The position numbers and the translations under genes are program-made. The notes below the pieces were generated by a model that saw only the letters and a list, made by a program, of their open reading frames with translations, was not told where the DNA came from and made no database searches. This document shows positions 1 through 10,861 of a stretch of DNA of 64,000 nt, piece by piece. The first letter of the stretch is position 1, and each line of letters begins with the position of its first letter. Origin of the DNA: Owenia fusiformis (Eukaryota > Annelida > Polychaeta > Sabellida > Oweniidae); the NCBI GenBank assembly GCA_903813345.2, contig CAIIXF020000008.1, forward strand, positions 13,748,822 to 13,812,821, read 5' to 3'.

Positions 1-1531
1 TTGACGTACTAAGAACCCACTAAGAACCGTTTGGGATCTGTTTACAAACTTCATGAAACTACCCAAACGAGTAGGTCCTCCAGAACTTACAACATGCTCA
101 AAATTTTCGGTGTTCTTCAAAAAGTTGCCGAATCCGTTTTAAACTGTGTGCGAACTGATTGAACGTACCTGCAACGTTCTACGGTCTGTTTACGAACTTC
201 ATGAACTTTCCCGGACGGGGAATGCGATTTAGAATTTTGAATCGATTCAAAATTCAATGGCGACCATACCGTTCTGTAATCAGGTCATGATGACCTTCTA
301 GACCAAGGGACGGGTTATACTACGTTGCACACCGACGTGGTGCGACCTGAACGAATTGCGAATGAGATGGACGTATTGAAGACTGTTTATGAACGAAGTA
401 GCTAATTATTTTAGACATATATCCCGACCGCAGCCAGATTGAGCCCGTTTTACGACATTTTCGTAGGACTGGCAAGAACGGTTAAGAACTAGTTTGGTGT
501 GATAGGGGGGTTAACAAAATCTTTCTAAAAATGTAAAAAATGTCACATGTTCGTTTTCTGAAGGGAAAATACCCAGGGACTACAATGTACATGTTCTCAT
601 TGGTGAACTAGAAATAACTGAAATAATGACAGATAGAAAGGGAGTCATCCAGTTTTAGTAATGTGTTAAAGATGTCAGTGGAACTATTGTATGCAGGTTA
701 TCAAAACCTTTCCAAAATGTTAATTTTCTTTAAGGAAATTTTTCATTGGGAAAACTGAACAACTGAAAGTTAAATTGTATTATTAGTTTAGTATATATGT
801 AATTTTATATTGTAATAAAAATGTTAATTGAAATGAAATATAATTTAATTTAGAATTAATTAGCTGTGTTAGTGATTCGATTGAAAAAGTTGCCATTTTT
901 TTAGAAGCCAGTTGCAAAGTTGAAAAGTGGACGTGGGATAATGATATGAAAATCCAGCCAGATAAAGTGTGTTGAATGCTTAGATATGATTCGTCGGTCA
1001 GTACATAATGATTCCTTTAGGGAACCATCATTGGCCTCCATTTGGAGGAGGTTTAGGATGTCCAGTAGATTTAATTTGATATTATCTTTAATTTGTTCAT
1101 TATTGGTTCATCTATTTGGTAATAATTATGGGAAGTTATTATTCGCCTCCTTTTTGGAATCTTCCCTGTGGAACTTTCCATACTTTCAGACTATTCTTCA
1201 TTATCATCTCCGAAAACCATCCCCAGAACAGTTTTTACCACGGCACAACATACTGATTAATTTAACTGACTGTAAAGATTGAATTTTGATAATGAAATTA
1301 TAAATTTTTGGGACTTAAACTTTTATGTTAGTTTTTTAACTGGGATGAAACTGTTTCATTGGTGCCGATGCCAGGATATAATTAAGTTTTCTGCAACTTA
1401 ATTGGATCAACTAACAATTGGATTTTACTTTGATTTTCATCACAACTCGGATTTAAATTGGATCATCTTTACAACTAAAATTATTTTGGGATTACCTTTT
1501 CAAACACTGTTGGATTATGCTGAGTAACTTC
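1..1531. other. Unassigned AT-rich flank
   Basis: No protein family, RNA gene or clear terminal repeat was recognised. The first 400 bases hold a loose, diverged repetition of a phrase like 'ctgtttacRaacttcatgaa' (near 39, 187 and 380). The rest is AT-rich. The only ORF (986-1282) has no recognisable motif and its codon content looks like chance. Confidence 0.4.
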
Positions 1532-2253
1532 TGTGAGTAATAACACATAGTCTAATTCTTATCTTTCTCTTAGCCACAGATTAATATAAACAACATTATC
1601 ATTGGAGACAAGGAACAAGTATCTCGTTTATAAACAAATTTGCTTTTCCTTATGACATGAACAACTATGCCAGAATGCGACGTTTGTATGCCAATTGAGA
1701 CACATTTATGCCAAATCATAATTGAGCGTATTCCAAACTCTCTTTTCCTAAGGAATTCCAAAATACCGCATTCGCTATACTGAGCTAGAAATATTGTAAA
1801 CATACAATCAACTCTGTGAAATCATAACAATCACAGAGTTGATTGTGTAATAAATGTACTGTCTATTTGTATAAACAATTATACCGATGAGGAATCTTCG
1901 GTCTCAGGAAAGAAAGCTGGATGATTTTGCCACACCAAACTTGGCACCAGTTTTCTATTCTCTGGGACCGACATTCCATCATCGGCTATTTTAGTTGGCT
2001 AATTTTTAGTCGGCTAATATTATTAACTAATTAACAAAAAGAAAACCAGCAGACTATAAAAAGAAATGTTCCAATGAATTAATTAGAATTAACATTTAGA
2101 TTTTGACAAAGAGCACGCTACCAAGAAAGATATTAAGACATGGAATATAAAAACTATTGTAAAAAATAAAAAAAAATAGAGTAAAATATGAATCAATAAG
2201 CAAATAGAGAATTTATGTTAACTTTATATCTGATAGATATAAAAAGACTAACA
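1532..2253 (+). repeat. LTR-A1, 5' LTR of env-bearing Ty3/gypsy copy 1
   Basis: About 720 bp, starting TGTGAG and ending CTAACA. It is diverged from but clearly homologous to 18520-19158 and to the split copy 26633-32635; shared blocks include 'cacagattaatataaacaac' and 'gccacaccaaacttggcacc'. A TATA-like TATAAAAAG lies at 2055-2063 and would set the transcription start. A primer-binding-like sequence follows directly. The divergence from LTR-A2 shows that the two did not arise from one recent integration. Confidence 0.85.
1804..1846. promoter_or_regulatory. Perfect 15-bp inverted repeat in the LTR-A1 U3 region
   Basis: Bases 1804-1818 and 1832-1846 are exact reverse complements around a 13-base spacer. 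It sits upstream of the TATA-like box, where U3 control elements are expected. LTR-A2 and LTR-A3 keep only the right arm in weaker form (near 18552 and 26665), so it may be a private structure of this copy. Confidence 0.5.
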
Positions 2254-2254
2254 T

Positions 2255-2270
2255 TGGTGGCAGCAGTAAT
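2255..2270 (+). other. Primer-binding site of copy 1
   Basis: TGGTGGCAGCAG begins two bases after the LTR-A1 CA end. TGG is the expected complement of a tRNA CCA tail. LTR-B1 is followed by a similar TGGTGGCAGTGG (37749). The tRNA was not identified. Confidence 0.65.
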
Positions 2271-2553
2271 GGACTCACGTCTTGGAAATATTTAGGAACA
2301 ATTAAAAAATATTTCGATGCAATTGAAGATAGAAATAATATGGAAAAACTTTTGAAATAAACTTGGAACATAATCTGAAACACAAATGATTGAACTTATA
2401 GAAATCTTCAATAGTTTTGATAGGAATATGGGACATTTATAACTTGGACATTTTTCCGGAATCGTATTTCTTACAATTGCGAAACAATAATAGGATTGGA
2501 TCGATAATAAAATAAACTGAAGATAAACACGGTAGGTGAAATTATTGATTATA

Positions 2554-4059
2554 CGAGGGTTGATCATAAAGTTCTCATAATATCTCTCTATCTTTTTTAT
2601 TTTTCAATATTTTCCTATGAAATCTTCACAGAATGTGCAGCATAGAATGTTTTATTAATCCAGCAAAAAATATTTAGAATAACAGAAACATTAGATAAGA
2701 AATGGTTGCCATAGTAACTTGAAATCAAGGCACCCGGGGCAAATAAAAAAACTAGCTAGAATAGCCCACATTAACCATGTTTAAATACACAATACGCTGT
2801 CAAATAAGCTATCAAACACATTAAATTGTCAAATGATATGTGCTCTTGACTGTTGTGAACTATTATAATGGTCATGTGAATTGTGTGATCTCATAATGGA
2901 TGATTGTTATGCTTCATGAGAAGTGACTGCTAGACCCCATGACTGTTTTGTCAAATATCCTGTGGAAAATTAATTTTGCCCTTTTAGATCGTTTTTAACA
3001 TGTACAGACCACACACAGAGTGTAATTTTGCTGATATCTGAGCAATATATTTGTTTTAGATCATGTTTAGTCTGACCAAAGGATCTTACAAACTTAACAT
3101 TACATTTTATCAGTATGAATTTTATTTTTCTGAAGATCTCTGTATCTATTGCATTCTCTTACTCAGTCATTTCTGATCATTAGCTTTGAGTCTCAGACTC
3201 TGGTATCACATCTAATGAAGCATGAAAGCATCCCCTATGACATCACACAATTTACATGATCATTTTATTTAATTGTTAAAGCACTTAAAGGGACAAAGTG
3301 CGTAAATGAAGTCTCAATTGTGATCTTCATAGTATTTCCAATGGATTAATAAACACCTGATCTTTCATATGACACCAAAAAAAGCTCAAGCAGACCTCAT
3401 CAGAGTTGACACTAGCTCATGAAAAAATATTTTTGATCTAACAATTTATGTATGTCAAGTTTTTAGCAATGCCATAGAAAGATGGCATTGTTGTTTGCAT
3501 TAATTATCCATTCAGTTATGACAGAATTTTCAAGCATACGCCATCTTTTAATCCAAAAGTTATTCAAAACATACACTTTGTGAAAAGTGGTAATTCACTT
3601 TTTTCAATCTCTGAACTTCAAATGCTGTTTTCTATGCGAGTAATTTTTTTTTCACTTCAGTATTATCCCAAATTAAAGTTTTTATCATATTTGATTGACT
3701 GTGTGAGTGACATGTCTCAAATAATATTTTGTCATTTTTCCTTCAAAAATAGGCGCATTGCCTGTTTAACAACATATTCAAGTTAACATTTTAACGTGTT
3801 TGGTAATTCATGAGAGTTTATTATGTATGTAAACATGGTTAATTAAGCTCATTCTCTCAATGACTTTTATTTGCCCCGGGTGCCTTGATTTCCGGTTACT
3901 ATGGCAACCTTTTCTTATTTAATATTTCTGTTAAACTAAATATTTTTTGCTGAATTAATAAGACATTCTATGCTGCACATTCTGTGAAAATTTCATTAGA
4001 ATATATTTAAAAATAAAGAAATTAGAAAGATATTATGAGAACTTTATGATCAACCCTCG
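2554..4059. mobile_element. Mariner-like non-autonomous element with long TIRs
   Basis: 1506 bp flanked by TA at 2552-2553 and 4060-4061. The ends are inverted copies of CGAGGGTTGATCATAAAGTT, and the similarity continues for about 200 bp inward (2554-2752 against 3868-4059), through the block 'gccccgggtgccttgatttc'. A TA target duplication and CGAGGGTTG ends are typical of mariner-type transposons. No transposase motif is visible in the interior, and the short ORFs at 2292-2567 and 3580-3786 look like chance. It sits between the PBS and gag of copy 1, so it splits the leader. Confidence 0.85.
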
Positions 4060-4061
4060 TA

Positions 4062-4584
4062 CATGACTTAACATTAATTTAAATGTCATTAAAATAACTA
4101 TATGGATATTCTTATGCTTGTATTATATTCTACACAACTTTAAAGACACTAGATAAAAATGAAATAAAAAAGATATCAACTTTAAAGACACTAGATAAAC
4201 ATGAAATAAAAATATATAAATGTAAAATCGGAATTGACATAGGATTTCTTAACTGAACATTGCACCTTGGCTTTTGTCATTATTTTAACTAAAAGAATAC
4301 ATGAAATCGAACATTAAACTTTAATTGATTTTGTTGTGAACATTATTTGGATACGCTGCCTTTTATGTACAATAATCAATTATAAAGTATAAAATAGTGA
4401 ACGATAAAAACAAATAGATGAAGCGACAAATATTTATATAAATATTCAGAAAGAATTTGAACAAAAACAATTCCGTTGCATTATTTTCAAAGTGCTTTTT
4501 ATGGACATACCTGCCAACAAAAAAATATTTTCCGGGAATTTTGATTTAAAAGATTCAATCTATCAGTAAAAATATTTGATAAAA
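4062..4584 (+). other. Untranslated leader of copy 1
   Basis: AT-rich sequence between the mariner-like insertion and the gag ATG. It contains a direct duplication of about 40 bp near 4137 and 4176 ('actttaaagacactagataaa'). No gene was seen. It probably represents the rest of the 5' UTR and packaging region of the retroelement. Confidence 0.5.
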
Positions 4585-5969
4585 ATGGCAAGTACATCAA
4601 CAAATTTAACAGATCATACACCACTTAAGACCTTTCTGGCGGGAAAGGAGGGTGTAACGTCATTAGATACACTATCAAGAACACTAGATACTTTGGATAA
4701 GGAAGGTGATAGTGAACAACAGATACCACCAGTATTGCATCGACAAATATTCAGTCAACAAAAACAAATTACCAAATTATTAGATCGGGAACAGGAATTA
4801 CAATCTAGGTTAAGTGAACTGATGGACAAAAATGACTTTCTCTCAAGAGAACAAGAAAAAATGAGATCCCATTTTGAAGCTAAAGTACAAGTTATTGAAC
4901 GAGGACAAGCTGCAAATATAGGACAACTGAAGGAAGAGAACAGCCTGATTTGGGAAGAAAATGAAAAGATGAAAGCAAACTTGGAGAAACACGAGTCAAC
5001 CAGACAAAAACTACAAAGTGGTCCTTCAAACTCGTTAGAATCAGTTAAGAAAAGATTATGTTTTGAGATCACAGATTCATCATCCGATGAAAGTGAGGAA
5101 GAATATGACCCTGAAGCAGAATCTAAAACCAAGAAATTAAGAGATGCTGAAAGAAAGACGCGAAGAGAGACACTTTATGATTTCAGAAGAAAGGGAAGCA
5201 AGTTGGATAGTGATGTTTTTAAGCCATCAACTACTATACAAGGTGATTTGGACAATCTTCATGAAACAAATATGTTTGAAGCAGAGAGTACTAACAGAAA
5301 ATACAAGAAACCTGCGACATATGACGGAAGGAACAGCTGATGAGACTACAAAATCCATTTCGATATGATATCTGAAATCAATGGATGGTCTGACACAAAT
5401 AAAGCCCTCGAACTAGCGACTGCATTAAGAGGCCCAACATTGTCTATTTTAACTGATTTGAAAGATCGTGATAGACATGATTATGCAGCAATGACGCAAG
5501 CCTTACAAGAAAGATTTGAACCAGCAAACCAGATTGAGATCTACAAAGCTGAATTACGTGGCAGACGCAGAAAACCAAATGAGAGTCTGGCAGAACTGGG
5601 TTCCGCAATCAAACGTTTGACACATCTAGCGTGGCCTGACTGTTCTAGCAAAACACGGGACAGAATGTCTATTGATAATTTCCTTGCTGCTCTACCAGAT
5701 CGTGAAATCCGCTGGAGTGTGCGACAATCAAGACCAAAATCCCTTGAAGAAGCCATCAGACTGGCCTTAGAATTTGAGAGCTACAAACAGACAGAGGGAA
5801 CTTCTAGCTTGAATGTGCGATTTCAAGCAGTCACAACAGACAGTACAAGTGACCATGAACACTCGCCTACACCACCACGAAGAAGGTTTTTACAACAGCG
5901 TTCAAGATCTCCCTCATGGAGTGATTCAATCGAGAAGCTGTCAAGAAAATTGGATAAATTGGACAAGTT
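4585..5969 (+). pseudogene. gag: Gag (capsid region) of Ty3/gypsy copy 1, N-terminal part
   Basis: Structural protein of the retroelement particle. The first ATG of the frame is at 4585. The first ~170 codons predict a charged coiled coil rich in Q, E and K, then an acidic Ser/Glu stretch near 5070-5115. From about 5344 the retrotransposon-gag (capsid) fold follows, with recognisable segments such as 'INGWSDTNKALELATALRGP' and 'LPDREIRWSVRQSRPKSLEE'. Two adjacent TGA codons at 5338-5343 interrupt one continuous frame, at a place where this family has a Trp-rich segment. The frame then runs to 5969, where a LINE has inserted, and resumes at 7360. It is non-functional as it stands. Family assignment is firm; clade within gypsy is not. 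Confidence 0.85.
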
Positions 5970-7359
5970 TTTTTTAATGGATTTTTATTTCAGTTCAAGC
6001 AGTACATTCAATACATATTTAAGTTTACTCATTTTACAATAATGTCGGTGGGTAAGAGGGTATCACACATACATCTGCTTCTAAAAATTGAACTCTTTGC
6101 AGGCAAACGCCTAACACAGACGTGTTTGACGTTTCCCTAAACATTAAGCATTACAATAGTATGAAAAGTATACAACATGGAAAGCATGAAGCAGTATAAA
6201 CTTGTAGTACATGTAATCACAGTATATTTTTAATATCCTCCCATTTATCTCCCCTTCCTACTTTTACATCTATTAAATAATATTCTTTTATGTTTCTCTT
6301 CAGTCCCAGAAAGGTTGGACGCACCTTTAGACATTTACATAAATATATATATCTCCTGTATATGGATAAAATTGTATTTATCAATATTGTTTCACTATTT
6401 ATAATTACTGGTCCTAAAGTGATTGCAGTTTTGTCACATAAATCAGAAAGCTTTTTAGGAAGCCACTTTTTGATATCTTGAATAACCATTTCAACAACTT
6501 CGCACGTTAAAAACAGGTGCACCAGGGTCTCTATGTGTCTACTGCAAAAACAGCATTTATCGGATTCCTTAATACCACACATCTTTAAGTATTTATTTGT
6601 CGGTAGAAATCTGTGTATTACTTTATAATTGAAAGATGCTAATTTAGGTTCATAGTTACTTATTCTATTAATTTTATTAATGTTTTTCCATTCTTGATCT
6701 TCAATATTAATGTCCAAATCACCGTTCCATTTATTCACATAGTTATCGTTGTAATCAAGGTTTTTAATTAGTTCCCAATAAATTATTTTACCAATTTTTT
6801 TCTTTTCCATGAATTTCAACACATGTTTTTTATATTCATAATAGTATTCAGGTGGTTTATTGTTTTCAGATATTATTTTTTTCCGTTTTTCAGGAATTGT
6901 GTTTTTTAAAACTTAAAAAATCCAAAAAGTTTATTTTTGTGTTAAAACGGTCCATAAATTCATTTAGTCTCAAAATTCTTTTTGATTCGTGATACATGTC
7001 TTTTAGAATGATTAAGCCTTCCTGCTTTGTATTTTTTATGATTTTGTTCACATTCTCATTTTTGCTATCTTAACCATGTGTTGCAGATTATATTTTCAGC
7101 ATATGATTCTATATTGCATTCAATTTCGGCTTCTTTAATAGATGTGTATGCGCAAAATATATTGATTATCCCTTTCCAAAAAGTATTTTCAATTTTAGCC
7201 TCTAATTTTTGAAGTGATTTTACATCATATGCAAACAGTTCTGTCGCATCTTTTATACCGATTATACCATGCGCTGCGAATTGCCATGTGCCATGTCTGG
7301 TCAATTTCTGAAGCCAGGTTAATTTCTGAGATTGCTCGAAGGTTTGGGGATCGATCATT
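5970..7359 (-). mobile_element. 5'-truncated L1/Tx1-like LINE inserted in gag
   Basis: Flanked by a perfect 11-bp target-site duplication TTGGACAAGTT (5959-5969 and 7360-7370). On the minus strand it ends in an A-rich tail (T-run from 5970 on the plus strand), as expected after target-primed reverse transcription. It contains the C-terminal part of a LINE ORF2 (6217-6822 and a broken upstream part 7065-7400). The gag reading frame continues across the duplication, so the insertion is younger than the retroelement. Confidence 0.9.
6217..6822 (-). pseudogene. LINE ORF2 C-terminal fragment (zf-RVT-like)
   Basis: Minus-strand frame of about 200 codons. It shows the post-RT segment of L1/Tx1-type ORF2 proteins: a 'YKVIHRFLPTNKYLKMCG' stretch followed by the Cys/His cluster 'CCFCSRHIETLVHLFLTC', the pattern of the zf-RVT domain. 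Further upstream on the minus strand (7400-7065) the frame 'KLTWLQKLTRHGTWQFA' belongs to the same protein, in another frame and with intervening damage. Endonuclease and RT catalytic parts are absent, as in most 5'-truncated copies. Clade assignment is by motif only. Confidence 0.75.
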
Positions 7360-7680
7360 TTGGACAAGTTAGACCAGTTCGACTTTTCGAAAATCAACAC
7401 TGGACTTCGAGGTAATAATCACAATGTTGGGTTCAAGCAGAAATATCCCCCCAGGTTCGCTAACCAAAGATGGACAAGACCCGATACACCAAATCAAAGA
7501 CGCTTTGAGGGCCAGAGATACGTCAAGCAGGAACAAAGATCTGCACCATCGATTTTCACTAAGAACCGTAATACACAAATAAATAGAAGGTGAGAAAATG
7601 TGACATGTTTTGAATATGGAGAACAAGGACATTTATCCTATAACTGTGGAAATACTCAAAAACAAACACCCTCACCTAAA
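7360..7680 (+). pseudogene. gag: Gag C-terminus with degenerate zinc knuckle
   Basis: This is the continuation of gag after the LINE insertion. It is basic and rich in Arg, Asn and Gln (7400-7590), like a nucleocapsid region. A stop occurs at 7591-7593. In another frame, 7602-7643 encodes CFEYGEQGHLSYNC, which matches the CX2CX4HX4C zinc knuckle except that the second Cys is Tyr. The knuckle would bind the packaged RNA. Frameshift and Cys loss make it non-functional. Confidence 0.75.
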
Positions 7681-7694
7681 ATACAAGCAGAGAC

Positions 7695-8054
7695 ATGGGG
7701 AAACTAGATGACGCTGGTTTGAAGGGGCTGACATCAGCGTACACAAGATGCCCCAAAGATGTGGTAAATATTAGCTGTAAGGACAGTCCTAATATATATG
7801 TAGATATAAACCAAACGCCTGTAAAATGCTTAATTGACACTGGTTCTGTGACTAGTATAATGTCAACAGACACTTATAATGACTTGAACCCTGCACTAAA
7901 GCCAGAACTTCTAGAACAAGATGACCTCCTCTGTATGGCAAATGGTGAGCTTGTGAAGCCACTGGGGAAAATTGAAACGAAGATGACCATTTTGCCAGAT
8001 GTAATTGTGGATCAACCTTTCTTGGTTGCTGATACAAATTTAGGAGCTTGTTGA
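7695..8054 (+). pseudogene. pro: Retropepsin-like aspartic protease
   Basis: The protease that cuts the Gag-Pol polyprotein. The frame shows 'CLIDTGSVTSIMS', with the DTG active-site triplet near residue 53 of the ORF, then hydrophobic strands ('KIETKMTILPDVIVDQPFLV'). A further 'GADFF'-like piece is visible after a stop (8065-8080). It lies in a different frame from gag, as in many gypsy elements, and is cut from the RT frame by a frameshift near 8050-8098. Confidence 0.8.
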
Positions 8055-8098
8055 AGCAATTTTAGGAGCTGATTTTTTTACGTAGAGAAAAATGTAAA

Positions 8099-9145
8099 TT
8101 GAATATGAAAGATGATACATTGTTAATCCGGGACACCCTGGTCAAGTGTTACCCTGAGGATAATTTTAATGTCTGTATAAATGCAGACACTGACATACCT
8201 GGTTGGTCTGAAAGTGTTGTCCCAGCCAGGGTAGTATTTCATGAGGACATTTGTGGTGATAAAGACTTTTTAGTGGAACAGAAAATGAGTAAAAATACGG
8301 AAGCATTACTCATATCTCGTGTATTGCTGGCCAGCAAGATGAATTTGACAAAAGTTCCACTTCGTATACTGAACACAGGAGGGAGCAGAAAGTTATACAA
8401 AGACACTGTCATGGTGGTTGCATCAACTATTTCTCGAGACCTCCTGGGGACAACACAGTCGATGCCGATGATATATAACACCCGTCCTGTAGAATTTGGA
8501 GACGTTCAGTACAAATATGATGATATACCTGATGATGTTGTTAATGCTGATGATGGATAGCATGATTTACAAATGAGAAATGATGACCACAAACTGTTAA
8601 ATGAGTCCGAAAAGGATATGACTCATATTGAAATAATGATAAATGAGGCTTCAGATAAACTATCAGAGGAGGAAACTAAAAAATTAAGACAACTGCTTAC
8701 AGAATTCAGCAGCACTTTCTCAAGGTCTAAAAATGATATTGGATATACAAAAGTTGTACATCATACCATAAACACTGGCAGTGCAACCCCCATTAAACAA
8801 TCCCCAAGACGTTTACCCTTTGCGAAAAGGGAAGAGGCTCATAAAGAAGTAGATCGAATGCTTGAAGCAGGCATAATACAACCGAGTAAATCAGCATGGA
8901 GCTCGCCTATAGTATTAATCAAAAAGAAAGATGGAAGTACAAGATTTTGTATCGACTATAGAAAACGTAATCAAGTGACTGTAGCTGATAGTTACCCATT
9001 ACCGAGGATAGATGACTCACTAGATGTGCTGGTAGGAGCGACAATATTTAGTTCACTTGATTTGTCTTCTGGTTATTGGCAAGTGGCGCTACAACCAGAT
9101 AATATACCAAAACAGCCTTTTCTGTTCCAGGTCGAGGACAAAAAT
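8099..9145 (+). pseudogene. pol: Reverse transcriptase, N-terminal half
   Basis: One frame from 8099 with a single stop at 8558-8560. The first ~150 codons are the protease-RT linker. From 8573 the RT fingers and palm follow, with the typical gypsy segments 'WSSPIVLIKKKDGSTRFCID' and 'YPLPRIDDSLDVLVGATIFS', then 'LDLSSGYWQV', which carries the first catalytic Asp. At about 9145 the frame jumps to the RT C-terminus. The stretch with the YxDD box is missing, so this copy cannot make active RT. Confidence 0.85.
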
Positions 9146-10556
9146 TGAAGCAGTGAAGAATTGGAAAAGACCAAGAAACAAGAAAGAAATGCGTTCATTT
9201 CTTGGTTTAGCATCATATTATCGTCGATTTGTGGAGGGATTTGCCAATATTGCTCGGCCTTTACACAGATTAACAGGAGATGGTGTGACTTTTAAATGGG
9301 ATAATGAGTGCGATGAAGCATTCAATAAACTAAAGGATAAGCTGACATCCACATGTGTTCTTTCTTATCCTTTACCTGGCGTTCAATTTATCTTGGACAC
9401 TGATGCGAGTGGATGGGCTGTTGGTGCAGTATTATCTCAAAAACATGAAGACTTGGAATGCGTAGTTGCCTATTATTCTGCAGCCTTGAGTCGTACTGAA
9501 CAGAACTATTGTGCAACTAGAAGGGAATTACTAGCAATAGTGAAGGCAGTGAAACACTTCCATCATTATGTTTATGGTGCTCGATTCAAAATTAGAACAG
9601 ATCACAGTGCTCTACAGTGGCTTTTCAATTTCAAACATCCGGAAGGCCAGATAGCAAGATGGTTAGAGACACTAGGTATGTACCAATTTGTTATCCAGCA
9701 CCGTAGCGGAAGTAAACATGGAAATGCAGATTCTCTATCTCGGAGACCATGCCCAGATGATTATGTTCATTGTGAGCGAAAAGAGCTGACTGAGAAAATG
9801 GCCAAAGAGAGGAATACCTCGCATGATGTTATGGTTTTGACAAGAACACAGCGAAAGAAATTGGAGTCTAAATCTTCCAACACAAATGACAATATATTAT
9901 TCTCTTGGCCAAGTCCATTAAATGCAGAACAGATACGACAGTCACAGTCGCAGGGTCCGGTTCTTGCAAAGATCATAGGTTGGAAAGAATCTGCTAAAAG
10001 ACCAGAATGGAAAGATATATCCGGACTCAGTCCTGAGATCAAGTCATACATTTCTCAGTTGAATAGACTTCATCTTATTGATGGAGTTTTATACAGGAAA
10101 TGGATAGTTTTGAATACATCAGTGACTAAATGGCAGTTGGTTGTACCTAGAGGAATCAAATCAACAATTATGAACCATTTACATGATTCTCCAGTCGGTG
10201 GCCATTATGCAGCTGACAAGACTCTACAATATACCAGAGGTCGATTGTATTGGCATGGATATGGACGTGATATAGAAAATTGGGTGAATACATGTGATGA
10301 ATGTCAAAAGAGGAAACGTCCTCATTACAAGCCAAAAGCACCTCTGAAACTATACAATGTTGGAGCCCCCATGGCGAGAATTTCGTTGGACATTGTAGGT
10401 CCATTTCCGAGAACAGCCAGGAGAAACAAATATGTTCTGTCAATATCAGATCATTTCACTCGATTTGAAAATAAAAGGCAGAAAAGAACATGTGGTGACT
10501 TAAACCCTACTTTGATAGGAGCGTCTCTGATGATATTTGTGCTGACAAATTCATAA
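9146..10556 (+). pseudogene. pol: RT connection, RNase H and truncated integrase
   Basis: This frame starts after the RT deletion with 'RSFLGLASYYRRFVEGFANI', the conserved end of gypsy RT. RNase H follows: 'FILDTDASGWAVGAVLSQ', 'RRELLAIVKAVKHFHHYVYG' and 'IRTDHSALQWLF' carry its D, E and D residues. Near 10170-10310 comes the integrase HHCC zinc domain (H...H in 'HLHDSPVGGHYAADKT', C..C in 'NTCDECQKRK'). The first catalytic Asp is in 'SLDIVGPFPR' (about 10390). After 'SISDHFTRF' (about 10465) the sequence diverges, and the rest of the integrase core with the second Asp and the Glu is lost. Confidence 0.85.
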
Positions 10557-10694
10557 CAGTCAAATCTGATATGGACAAACCTGATGATACTTGTTAATAA
10601 GAAACAAGTCAGCATAACTTATATGTACCATTGAACAACACATGAAAATATTGTGTTATATTATTTTCCTAATTGAAGTGGACATAGGAATAGT
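10557..10694 (+). other. pol-to-accessory spacer
   Basis: Short AT-rich stretch between the broken integrase and the small accessory ORF. No gene seen. The end of pol is deleted or replaced here. Confidence 0.4.
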
Positions 10695-10850
10695 ATGAAA
10701 ATGAGTGACATAGATGATAGTACTCATACAAAGTCAATTGAGATATCTGATGAGGATCTTATTAATTTAAGACTCATAGATTTTCATCGCATTATTGAGA
10801 ATCTTGATCATTTTGCAAAAGAATATTACCGACGACGTCGTAGAATGTAG
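10695..10850 (+). pseudogene. Small acidic-to-basic accessory ORF, 5' half of a zipper gene
   Basis: 51 codons from ATG at 10695. An acidic N-terminus (several Asp and Glu) is followed by amphipathic 'LIDFHRIIENLDHFAKEYY' and then RRRRRM before a stop. The Arg run followed by a leucine-zipper segment on the far side of the inserted LINE (12286-12398) suggests one gene interrupted by the LINE. The layout is that of a small bZIP-like DNA-binding protein, but the canonical N-x7-R basic-region signature is not visible. Its place between integrase and env matches that of the 54-57 aa ORFs in copies 2 and 3. Function is inferred only from this layout. Confidence 0.5.
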
Positions 10851-10861
10851 AAAAATAGGAT

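Noticed and set aside
986-1282. 98-codon ORF near the left end
   Set aside because: No recognisable motif, no second copy, composition like surrounding non-coding DNA.
4755-5132. Minus-strand ORF opposite gag
   Set aside because: Shadow of the gag coiled-coil region; Ser-rich only because gag codons are Glu/Gln-rich.
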